A stretch of DNA of 34,090 nucleotides from NCBI GenBank assembly GCA_004335635.1, contig QAXH01005821.1, positions 1-34,090 of the forward strand, given 5' to 3'. Position 1 is the first letter of the stretch, and each line of letters opens with the position of its first letter. The DNA comes from Chloromonas sp. AAM2 (lineage: Eukaryota > Chlorophyta > Chlorophyceae > Chlamydomonadales > Chlamydomonadaceae). Shown in pieces: positions 11,201 to 20,600 of the stretch. The notes under the pieces are model-generated. The model saw only the letters and a program-made list of their open reading frames with translations, was not told where the DNA came from and ran no database searches. The position numbers and the translations under genes are program-made.

Positions 11201-14200
11201 GTTGTCGGCAGGGCTGGAATCACCGTCCTGCGCTGACTGTTGCAGATACAAAGCCACGCATGTAGTGATGACATCAGGTGGGCCCACATGCACCATTTGC
11301 GAGCATCAGCATGCCACGCAAGAGACGAGGTTGGATACAGTCCTACCAGCCCTGAGCAAGGCAACGTCAAGGTGCAGCGAGCAAAGAACGTATCCATTAC
11401 TATGCAGTTCTTTACACCAGTGGTCTAGGGTCTGGCCACCGACCTCCTACGTAAAAGAACTGTTGGTTTGTCACGCCTAACTGGCTCTCTGTACCGTAGC
11501 ATGCATGGACCCTGTTCCTTATGTGTCCTACCTGTTGGTTTGAGCAGCGCCAGCAGCTGCACCAGTTCACTGGTGCCCACGAGCGAAACCCTAATCCTTT
11601 GTGTGAGGCTGTGGAGTAGGAACAGCGTGGGAAACACCTGCAAAGTGGGACGTGCAGCTTGCATTTGTAACTGTGCAGTTTCTGATTCGGTTTTTCCTTT
11701 TGCACGGGTAGTTTAGTATTAGCACTTAGCCAGGGCAGGAAGGAAACTAGCCAGCAAACCCTGTTGCCCAGAGTTGTTTGAACCATCAGTCAGCTTTCCC
11801 AGGCCCTGCTCTGTGCTTGAATTCGATGAATGCAGTCAACAGGCTTGATGATTTTGACTTGGTTTTCCTACCTTTTGTAGCGGGTTTGCTTCCCTTCTGT
11901 AACTTTAACTTGTTATTGCGAATTGTTTTCTTTGCATCAGGGCAGCTTTGGTGTCAATTCATAGCCAGTGCAGTGTGGGAAAGTACCAAGCAAACATGCC
12001 AAAATTAGCAAGCAGAGGTTGCGTCGTCAGTGCAGCTGTTTCCAGTCCGCACCTTGTTTCTATGATCAAGGCAGTCAACAGGTTTCACTCTTACTCACTC
12101 ACTCTGCCACTGCCGATTAGATCTGATCGCTAGGAATTGTTGAAGCTCTTCTTCCTGGTCTGTCTCTGGTGATGCCTAGGTATTGCCCACATGAGCTTTT
12201 TTTATATTCTGACAAACTTTAATGGCAACGTAGGTACCTTAGCGGTACCTTGGTAACAAATGTAATACAAATACTACTGAATGGCGTCAAGACCTTCAAA
12301 CACCAACCAGAAGGCCTCCTTCTGTTGCGCCCAGCCCTGCAACTTACGTGACCTGTGACAGGACCTGAAGAAGAAATGACATGTCTTCATAATTTTGAAA
12401 CAACCAAAAAATGTTGAAATTAATTATCAGTAGATATGACCAATATATAAATACGTCCGTACCTGTGCCAGCCCCTGTGCCGCCGCTGCGCCCCTGACGC
12501 CCCACCCCGCCCCGAAGATGAGCACGGGTGCAATGGCCACATTGAGCAGGTTGGCGGCCAGGCTGGCCTTGAGGGGCGTCTCCGTGTCCGCCAGGCCGCG
12601 GAACACACCCTGTGGACAAACAACATGGCATGCAGTGGGTTGAGAAGGCCTTGCGGATACAGCAGATTCAAAATCTTAACTTTGCACCCTGCTACTAGTG
12701 AGCTTTCTTGGCTTAACGATTGTCAGGTGCGTAATTCTTGGAGAGATATTATGTCTAGCTGCAGTACCGTGGGTTAAACTATGAAAAGCCATGAAATGAA
12801 ATGATGATGTCAAGGGTGAAGATGAATAGCGCACCGACTAGAGCTGAACATCGCAAGCTAGAGCTGATTACATACAACTGTATGTCCCCAGCGATGGATT
12901 GGCCAGTGCACAAAGAACCCTAACTAGCGCACTGACTAGAACTGACAAGAGTGAGAATTTACAATTCGCAAACAAGTTGAATCCTCAGAGTTGCAAGAAC
13001 ATCCATTTTTTTCTCTCGCAAACTAGTTACATGGCACATCACCTGTGTGTTTGTACAGCAGGGAAGCTGTCACTCGACATGAAGCAGAATAGTAGTTGGC
13101 ATAATAAGTAAGAGTCAGCTTACCTGCAGTGTGAGCAGCAGCACTGTGAATGGAACCGTGAGGGCCCGCACGTGTAGAAACGCCACGGCCTCTGCATGCG
13201 CAGGGGTGCCGGAGGACAGGCCCCAGAGAGAAACTGCCCACGTGCCCAGGCCAGAAACGGCAACTGCCTGCAGGAGACCAACCAGTTCAGATCTGGCAGC
13301 ATTGTGTATGTGCAGCGACATGTGGCAGAACTTTATACAGGCGATTGGGTGTGACTTGTGCTCGACATGCGCATCTCCGTCTTACGACAAGTCAAACAGA
13401 AGATGGTTCAGCGTCACACACAACATCATCTTCAAGCGTTGTTGGACGGCCCTAACCCTAACCCTAACCTAACCCTAACCCTAACCCATACAGCAGGCAC
13501 ACGAATTTCCTGAACACTTATGTACCTAGGTAAACACACTATCCTGCCTATTCTCATAATCCTAATCCTTTTTCCCCCACCTCTATGATTCCCACTGCCC
13601 CTGCCATGAATAGGGAAGCAGACGCCGCACTCGCCACCGCCTCAGTGGGCGGTTTTACAGGTATGATGACGCCACCAGGGGCTTGTGCAACCTCCACTGC
13701 ATGTCTGGCGCTGAAGCTCGGGGTGTGTCCTGGGGATGGAGCACAAATGGAAAATGGGGGATGCGGCGCCAGGCGGGGTGACGGACACATTGACAGGCAG
13801 CAGGGCGGTCAACCCAAGTGTCACAACCAAGTTGCCGAATTTGGTTTTCACGCAAATTCAAAGGATTTCGGGGCCTCTTCTTTTGTTTCCTTAGGATTGA
13901 GTCGTTTTACCGACCTTGAAGCCTGTTTATGCCGTTCGTGGCAAATCCGGTCCCACCTGAATATGGTTTGTCTGGTGGTTGAGGTGGTTGAGGTGGTTGA
14001 GGGATGACTGTCCTGCCTGCTGATGATTTGTCTGTGCCCCGGTCCTCGGTGGACTGCAACCATGGTGTCAGCCAGTCATACGGTGGTTAGAGTGCTGTCT
14101 AAATAAAAATGCAGTGCCATAGTCATCATCATCATCATCATCATTACAAGGCTTTTCATGGTTCAACCCACGGTACTGCAGCTAGACACAACATCTCTTC

Positions 14201-17200
14201 AAAGGTTACGTGCCTGACAATCGTTAAGCTAAGTGCCAGCGTGAAGCGAAATCATTATCTGTTGCAGATATTGTGCTGCGAGTCTGACATTCTGTTTGTC
14301 AGAGGACAAGCGGGCTGCCACCACTTGTAGTACCGTTCATTATTTGGTACAACGGCTTGGATTCTCTTCTGAAAAACACGATAACATGCAAATACGAAAC
14401 GCTGCTGCCAGACATGTACCTATTGCAGTGACTGTAGCTCCAACCAAATATATCTACCTGCTCCTGTGCCTGCCGCTCTGCCAGCTGCGCCCTGGCCGCT
14501 GCCTGTGCCTGTCCTACAGCCTGGGCCACAGCTGTGGTGGTTGCGGAAACCAGGGGAACGTTCAGGAACTTGGCCAGGGTGTTGAAGATGGACAAGGCAA
14601 TGGCCATGCCTGCCAACTCGATAGCACCTGCAACGAAAGATGATGTAAGGGCAATGGTCAGCGCACGGCAAAGCTGATGTTGTCACAGCAGAAAACAACA
14701 GGAACCCGTCAATTGGTCCCAGAACTGGCAAACATGTTTTTGTTGCATCGATATTCGAACTGTCAGGAAACTTTGTCACAGCACAGTTCACCACAACTCA
14801 TGGTCGACTCACGGTTGTATTGCGTGTGCATCAATACTCAAACTAATAACTAGTATTAATAACTAGTAAACGCACTAGCTGTGCCCCAAAGCGTGCTCAG
14901 GCTTGATCAAGCACAAGGACTTGCTGCCAATCGGAATGACTGAAGTAGACTTGGGTCAAGTTGCATGGCCCTCAATGACAATTTGTTTTACGTGTTCGAA
15001 GCAGTCAGCTTCCAGTCGCAGTTGGAACAGCCTGTCAACCCAGCAGCGTACCTCCTGCCCCTCACACCCATCCATCCGACCCTACCCACCCACCTATTCG
15101 CCCGATGAAGGCTGTGTCAATGAGCCCAGCAATGGGGTCGGTGGCCAATGCAACAAACATCTGGAAACAAGCACAAACGACCGCACTAAGTTGTGTAGAG
15201 TTTACGCAGTCAGGGTTAGATGCAAATTGATCCACATACCCTTGTAGCTATACATCATGACGCTAGTATTGCCATGCTGACAGAACAACGCTGCATACCA
15301 AGCAGATAACACACTAAGTCAAGCGGCAGTCAGGTGCAATACAGGTGGATTGTGGTGCCCTTGTAACTAGAGCAATCTGGCTCCACAACTGACCTAGCAG
15401 CAAGCGATGGCTTCAGGTCAGTCAGTCAATCAGTCCTCTGACAGCTTCTCTGGTGTAAACACATATGTATAGTCAGAAAGTCAGTCAGTCCTCTGGCAGC
15501 TTCTCTGGTNNNNNNNNNNNNNNNNNNNNNNNNNNNNNNNNNNNNNNNNNNNNNNNNNNNNNNNNNNNNNNNNNNNNNNNNNNNNNNNNNNNNNNNNNNN
15601 NNNNNNNNNNNNNNNNNNNNNNNNNNNNNNNNNNNNNNNNNNNNNNNNNNNNNNNNNNNNNNNNNNNNNNNNNNNNNNNNNNNNNNNNNNNNNNNNNNNN
15701 NNNNNNNNNNNNNNNNNNNNNNNNNNNNNNNNNNNNNNNNNNNNNNNNNNNNNNNNNNNNNNNNNNNNNNNNNNNNNNNNNNNNNNNNNNNNNNNNNNNN
15801 NNNNNNNNNNNNNNNNNNNNNNNNNNNNNNNNNNNNNNNNNNNNNNNNNNNNNNNNNNNNNNNNNNNNNNNNNNNNNNNNNNNNNNNNNNNNNNNNNNNN
15901 NNNNNNNNNNNNNNNNNCTCTGACAGCTTCTCTGGTGTAAACACATATGTATAGTCAGAAAGTCAGTCAGTCCTCTGACAGCTTCTCTGGTGTAAACACA
16001 TATGTATAGTCAGTCACTCACTCAGTCAGTCAGTCCCCAGCATTCCCTGATTACAGGGGGTCCCCCGGAACATGTAGGAATCAAATGCATGCTACCCGGG
16101 GCATTTAGGAACTCCCACGATGCATGTAGGAATTGCTACATAAATGGATTACAACAGGTAATCATCGGCAACAGTGCGACATGCAGTCTGCAGATCATAT
16201 GTGTGTGTCGTTTTACATCGGGAGCGCTTTGTAATGGAGCAATAAAGACTCCAAAGCGCATAGCAAATAGACAGGGGTTCCAATCCTCTGTAACAAGCTC
16301 TTGCGTCAAGCCATCACCATGATGAGAACGTCAGCCAACCTATGCCACGCATAGTGTGCTTCTGGCAGGCTTGACCGGATTCTGCCACTTCCTGACGGTT
16401 CACATAATCACCACTTTTAACAATGGGTCCCAGCGCGCCTTACCGGCAATGCAATCTTGAAGATCTCATTATTGAGCCCTTGATCCATTTCCACTGGCAG
16501 AACATTTGCAGGTCCCGGTTCATCAGATGGCGCTGACTCAGTACGCACTGCAAGTCTTGCTGTTATGTGCACCCTGCATAACAATCAGGAGCTGAAACAA
16601 GAGTGTTGTCATTCTTTCACCCTCTTGGTTCGACAATTGAGCATCCCAGCGGGATATATAATTCATTAACATAAAAATGTGACCCTCTTGTGATTGCAGT
16701 TTCGATGCTCAAATAACAAAAAAACAATCCGCCCTCATCATCACAACCATACAGGACTTTGCCTATCACTGCTACGATCATCAGAACCGGCACACACACA
16801 AAGAAAAATGATGTGACATGTATATTACGGTTAGAGGTGTTCGTTAGACAGCACACAACACACTCTTCAGAACAAGTATGTCTGTGTCGTTACCACCCAC
16901 AGTCAGACCATACCATCATGCTTTGACGCTCTATTTCATCCTGGTTCTGATTCAACGACTGTACGACGCCAGGCTCAAACCATGAAAGCCAGAGACCGCT
17001 CAAACAACTTTTTGAAGTCTCATGCATGGATGACTACGGAAATAGCACAGGCACGGTAGCAGCCTTCGGCCGTCAACAGTCGGGTCGAGCATTGCTGATG
17101 CCGTTGCGATCCATGCCTGTTAAAACCTTGCATATGTGTTCTTAATGCGTGCCTGTGCGAGCAAATGATGATTGGTACTCTAGCCGTAACCAGGGCATGC

Positions 17201-17573
17201 GGCCAGACAAGTGATGATGAGGTGCCTCATGAAGCTGGGAGCAAGGGTATGGTGAACGTCCATCACGCAACCGTAACCCTTCGCACAGTATGGTATCCTT
17301 CCAACCATGACTGTCATCACCATGATGTCTCACTCAGGCTGAAGCACACTGTCAAACCCTGTTACGTGTCTATTATCTTCAGGCGGGCAGGTTCAGGGTA
17401 AGATGCGATGGCTGCGACATGGATTCGGCTTACCCTGCTGAAGCTCCAAGGAAGTGAAAGAGAGGCGTCGGCTGGGTATTTGGCCTCCTCCGAGTACATG
17501 ATGGCGCAAGTAATGCGATGTGATGACGAGAACAGCGGGAAGCAGCCGGCGAACCAAGTGAGAACGCCTGCAT
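8238..17573 (-). CDS. MATE-family transporter, probably plastid envelope
   Basis: This is a cation- or proton-coupled antiporter of the MATE superfamily, closest in recognisable segments to plant plastid MATE proteins of the EDS5/DTX45 type; the substrate is unknown. Fifteen exons on the minus strand: 17573-17434, 16573-16444, 15160-15094, 14627-14458, 14053-13957, 13729-13581, 13267-13124, 12609-12463, 11637-11532, 10801-10704, 10407-10223, 9926-9871, 9437-9382, 8820-8692, 8390-8238. All have GT-AG ends and matching phases and sum to 1827 nt, about 608 aa. Residues 1-80 are Ser/Arg/Pro-rich like a chloroplast transit peptide. MATE hallmarks follow: TDPIAGLIDTAFIGRIG (about 97-113), GVFRGLADTETPL (about 300-312), WLATSLLADALAVAAQSLIA (about 422-441) and TQPVTMLAFVC near 505-515. 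About twelve hydrophobic segments are expected. A Gln-Pro-Pro-rich loop is encoded by exon 5. The family call is firm; the least certain exons are 1 and 5, supported by phase and splice motifs only. Confidence 0.93.
8432..8482 (-). mobile_element. Dispersed repeat B, copy 2
   Basis: This is the reverse complement of the copy at 7139-7190, with near-identical core and ATCAATCAATC-type tail pointing left. It lies in the last intron of the MATE gene, just upstream of its final exon, so it was presumably inserted into an intron. Confidence 0.65.
8638..8680 (+). repeat. 21-bp perfect direct duplication
   Basis: CTTTCTCACCACATGTCCCC occurs twice back to back. It lies in the last MATE intron, immediately downstream (in transcript sense) of the exon 14 donor site. 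In transcript sense the copies are purine-rich. Confidence 0.85.
9209..9309 (+). mobile_element. Dispersed repeat A, copy 1
   Basis: This shares most of its length with 12686-12778 and, inverted, with about 14120-14237. Shared landmarks are CCCTGCTACYAGTGAGC, CTTAACGATTG, CAGGTGCGTAATTCTTGGAG and CTAGCTGCAGTACCGTGGG. This copy carries an internal CAGAGCTGCAGT duplication absent from the others. It lies in a MATE intron. No coding capacity is seen, so a MITE- or SINE-type short element is the likely class. Confidence 0.65.
10179..10206 (+). repeat. CCGT tetranucleotide microsatellite
   Basis: Tandem CCGT units followed by degenerate TCTATCTATTCATCCAT. It lies in a MATE intron downstream (in transcript sense) of the 10407-10223 exon. 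Confidence 0.75.
10413..10443 (+). repeat. GA-rich simple repeat
   Basis: A GAGGGGGAGAGAGGGAGATA run followed by GA dinucleotides. In MATE transcript sense this is the CT-rich polypyrimidine tract leading to the acceptor of the 10407-10223 exon, so it probably serves as, or expanded from, that splice signal. Confidence 0.75.
10840..11100. repeat. Degenerate CACTGCACGTGCATG repeats
   Basis: CACTGCACGTGCATGRCTGACC-like motifs recur at about 10842, 10958 and 10999 with intervening short degenerate repeats (GACCATAGTG, GGGGGTCAAC). The stretch lies in a MATE intron and has no coding signal. The spacing is irregular, so it looks like an old, decayed tandem array. Confidence 0.5.
12686..12800 (+). 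mobile_element. Dispersed repeat A, copy 2
   Basis: Direct copy of 9209-9309, lacking its CAGAGCTGCAGT insertion, and continuing past the shared GTGGGTT into AAACTATGAAAAGCCATG, which also matches the inverted copy at about 14120-14237. It lies in a MATE intron. Confidence 0.65.
13450..13487 (+). repeat. Interstitial telomere-like CCCTAA tract
   Basis: About six CCCTAA units, one shortened to CCTAA, lie in a MATE intron between the 13729-13581 and 13267-13124 exons. On the minus strand this is TTAGGG, a telomere motif reported for some chlamydomonadalean algae instead of the TTTTAGGG of Chlamydomonas. It is flanked by unique sequence and a gene that continues across it, so it is internal, not a chromosome end. 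Confidence 0.95.
14120..14237 (-). mobile_element. Dispersed repeat A, copy 3 (inverted), with TCA microsatellite
   Basis: Reverse-complement match to 12686-12800: AACCCACGGTACTGCAGCTAGACA, then CTGACAATCGTTAAG. On its left it carries a run of CAT/TCA triplets (about 14125-14147) that corresponds to an ATGATG-containing end in copy 2. The orientation is opposite to the other two MATE-intron copies. Confidence 0.65.
15434..16015 (+). repeat. 55-bp satellite flanking an assembly gap
   Basis: Units starting TCCTCTGACAGCTTCTCTGG, carrying GTAAACACATATGTATAGTC and ending in AGTCAGTCAG triplet-like runs, repeat with a period of 55: starts at 15434 and 15489 left of the gap, and about 15916 and 15971 right of it. 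Bases 15510-15917 are N. The copies on the two sides are out of register with the N length (427 is not a multiple of 55). The array lies in the second MATE intron. Confidence 0.95.
15510..15917. other. Assembly gap (N run)
   Basis: 408 consecutive N inside the 55-bp satellite. Frames reported through it have no meaning. The repeat on both sides explains why the assembly broke here, and the real length is unknown. Confidence 1.
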
Positions 17574-17632
17574 GGTTGTCGTGATACAGGCAAAGCGAAG
17601 CGGAGCTGCTGGGGCTACGTCTCAGCTGCTGC

Positions 17633-20600
17633 ATGAAGAAACGACTAACTGCTAACGGAGTGCCTTGGACGTCGCGGGACTTGCCTTTTCCTTTGCAGGT
17701 CGTGCTCATTGATTCCCCACAGGCACGGATGGAGTTTTGGAAAGACCATGAATTCACTTACGAACCGCCAACCTTGGGTCAGAAGACAAGGTTCGCAGAG
17801 CTCGGACCTGGCGCGTGCGGCCTTGATGCAAGAATTGAAAAAGCAACAGCTGTAACCATTGGTCATGCAACGGATACAGCAAAGCTGCTTAAGGTGGGCT
17901 TGTTGCGTTCATGACTGTGCATCATCATGCTGACTATCAATGCGAGATGCCAGAAATGTATCCTGCCAGAAATGCTTCCTTGTGCTGAGGTTGCATGCAC
18001 CTGACTGTAAGGCCTGCCTCTTGAGGTTAAAGACGTCTGTGGACTTTCGTCTAGACCGTGCATGCTACCCCTCTGTGCCCTCTGCCCCACGCATGACGGC
18101 TTGAATGTCAGGGTCAACAGACATAGTTGCCACACGCCACCCGCTAACAGTAAAGGAGTGTGCACGGCTTTCCCTCACAAACCATTACCGCCAAACAATG
18201 CGTCACAACGCTTTACAAGATGCTGTATTTGCCCCCCTCACTCGCAGCAGTCCTTCCAAACCTGGACTGATGGATTCAATGCCAGCATCCTCCTACCGGG
18301 CATGCCGCTTACCCTGCTGCTCCATCCCAGCCAGCCCCACCCAACCCACCCAGCCACCCACCCACAGCTTCTACCCAGTAGCTTGGATGCCCACCCACCA
18401 AACTCAGCACCAAACAGCCTCCCCTACCAAGCAGTGTCGCATGCCCTGCAGCATATCAGCAACCTCGGGGCACCAGCCCACCTGGCACTAAGTATACTTG
18501 GTCTGACAAGGGATGACGAACTCACAGACTTGCTCTTGCCTGTCCTAGGGGGCACACAGCAGCAGCAGTGGGACGCCCAGCCACGCCGCCGGAACGTGCT
18601 GACAGATGTAACAGGCAAGCAGACCGCAGCCAGGAGCACTCCTAAGCACGGCTGGGCTGGCAAACCCATCTACATGGCTGTGCAGACATTGGGCGATGCA
18701 AAGCAAGCGGTAGCAGCAGCAGCTGCTGCACACCCCAATCAGCACGTGTTTGTACACCTCACGCTGTGGCAGGGAGACGGGCACCAGCGCACATGCAGCA
18801 GCCTTACGGTTGTTCAGTTGGCAGGCATGGGATCAGGAAGTGGGGCATGTGGGCTGGCCGGAGCACCGTCAGTCAGGGACGTGGCCAGTTCAATGCCACA
18901 GCACCCACAGTCATCAACAGACCTGGTCAGCATGTCTGCAACCTCACATGCACAGCTTGCAACAACAGCCATGGCAGGATTGGGTGCACAGCAGCAGCAA
19001 GCGTGGGCTTTCAAACGGCACCAGAGCGCTCTTATCAAGCTAGTGGGCGACCTAGCGGCCGTACAAAAGGATAACTGCTCAGGGGAGGCTAAGCTACTGT
19101 CGGGGCTGAGGGATTGCCGGCTGGCTGCGCTGGCGGCGCCCCTGCTGGCAGGGAACGTCAGCACCACAGTGGTCACTGCGTCTGATAGCGAGCCTTCACT
19201 GGTGCGTGGATTTAATGTGTTAAATCCATTAATAGTGCTGATTCAAATGTACTAAGACAGAACATGGCTCATCCGGTATTTCAAGCACATCCAACACCAA
19301 TGATGCTGAGAGGGACGCAACTGCTCAGGAGCAATGATAGCATCATGGGAGGCCTGAGATGCAAGACAGAAGGAAGACATCGGGCAGAGCACATGCTTGA
19401 AAATCTGCTGTGGTGTGGGATCTCATTGATCAGTGGGTGATGGGTGTGACCTTTGTGATGCGTGTGAACCCACACCTGTGCCTGGTGTACCTTTGCCATG
19501 CAGGGTTCATGGGTCAAGCAGGCGGGCACGATCTACCGCTGCATGCTTCGCCAGCGGGGGCACACAGGCCCCATGCCCAAACTCCATCCCGCTTCAAACC
19601 TGCGCGCCGCTGCAGCCCAGTCCCCGCCAGGGTCAGGCACACTGCAAGCCAAACAGCAAGCCGATGCGCAATACCACGCCACTGCAAGCAGGGAGCAGCC
19701 AGCGGCTGTGTCCGACCGTGCCAGTCACCTTGGTCTAGTTCGTAATGGTAGCAAGAGCGATGTGCACACTGCGGTGGATCAGGGCCCAGCGTCAACTGCC
19801 ACTACAGCAGGGATGCCTGTGGCTCGCAGTGGGGTCGTTGGCATGGGCTCCAGGAGCCAGACCGGACCAGCGTTGCTGGGCAGGGCAGGGCTCACCAGTG
19901 TTGGTTCAAGGGGCAAAATCTTTCAAGCAGGGGCAGATGTTCCAACAGGCAGAGGAAGTGGATCGGAAAGTGTAGGCAGGGGAGGGCAGCCAGAGAGCGG
20001 TCAAAAGGGCGGCCGTGTGACAGCTGGGGGATTAGGCCGTGCAGTGAACACCAAAGCCAATCCAGATGTGGTGGCTGCTCAGACGCCAACTGCGAGCCAG
20101 CAGGTTCTGATGGTCAAAGACGTTGCAGTCACAGGTGCAGCTCAGGCAGACACATCTTCGCTTGGGGCCCTGAAGCGGCAGCTGAGGCGAGAGTTGGATG
20201 CACTTCAGGCCAAGGTGCTGGGTGTCCAACATGCACACAGCCCAACACACAACAGCAGGCCGAGCAGCCCTGCTGGTAGTTGTACGTTTCCTGCATGGAT
20301 GTCCGTTTCTGCTAGAAACCGAAACAGCAGCCCTGCCCATTCACGTCGCACTGCATCCCCTGCAACTAGCCGGCCTGCTACCACCGGCCTCCCCTCCCCA
20401 CGTCTCCCACTTAGTCACCGCCGATACGCCTCATCAGGCACCCTTCCAAGTGTCAGCCAGCATCTGGATGTCAGTGCAAGCATCACAGCAAGAGTGGGAG
20501 ATCGCATTTCACCCAGCCGACCTTCACACTCTCTCAACCACTCTTCCTCACCCCCTCACGTACATAACTTAACCCCAAGTCTCACCCACCACACTTCACC

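Noticed and set aside
13450..13487. True chromosome end
   Set aside because: The MATE gene continues on both sides with phase-matched exons, so the tract is internal.
15426..15946. Open frames spanning the N run
   Set aside because: They consist almost entirely of undetermined bases.
17142..17401. Candidate upstream exon for either divergent gene
   Set aside because: No frame resembles a kinesin N-terminus and the MATE phase is satisfied by splicing 17434 directly to 16573.
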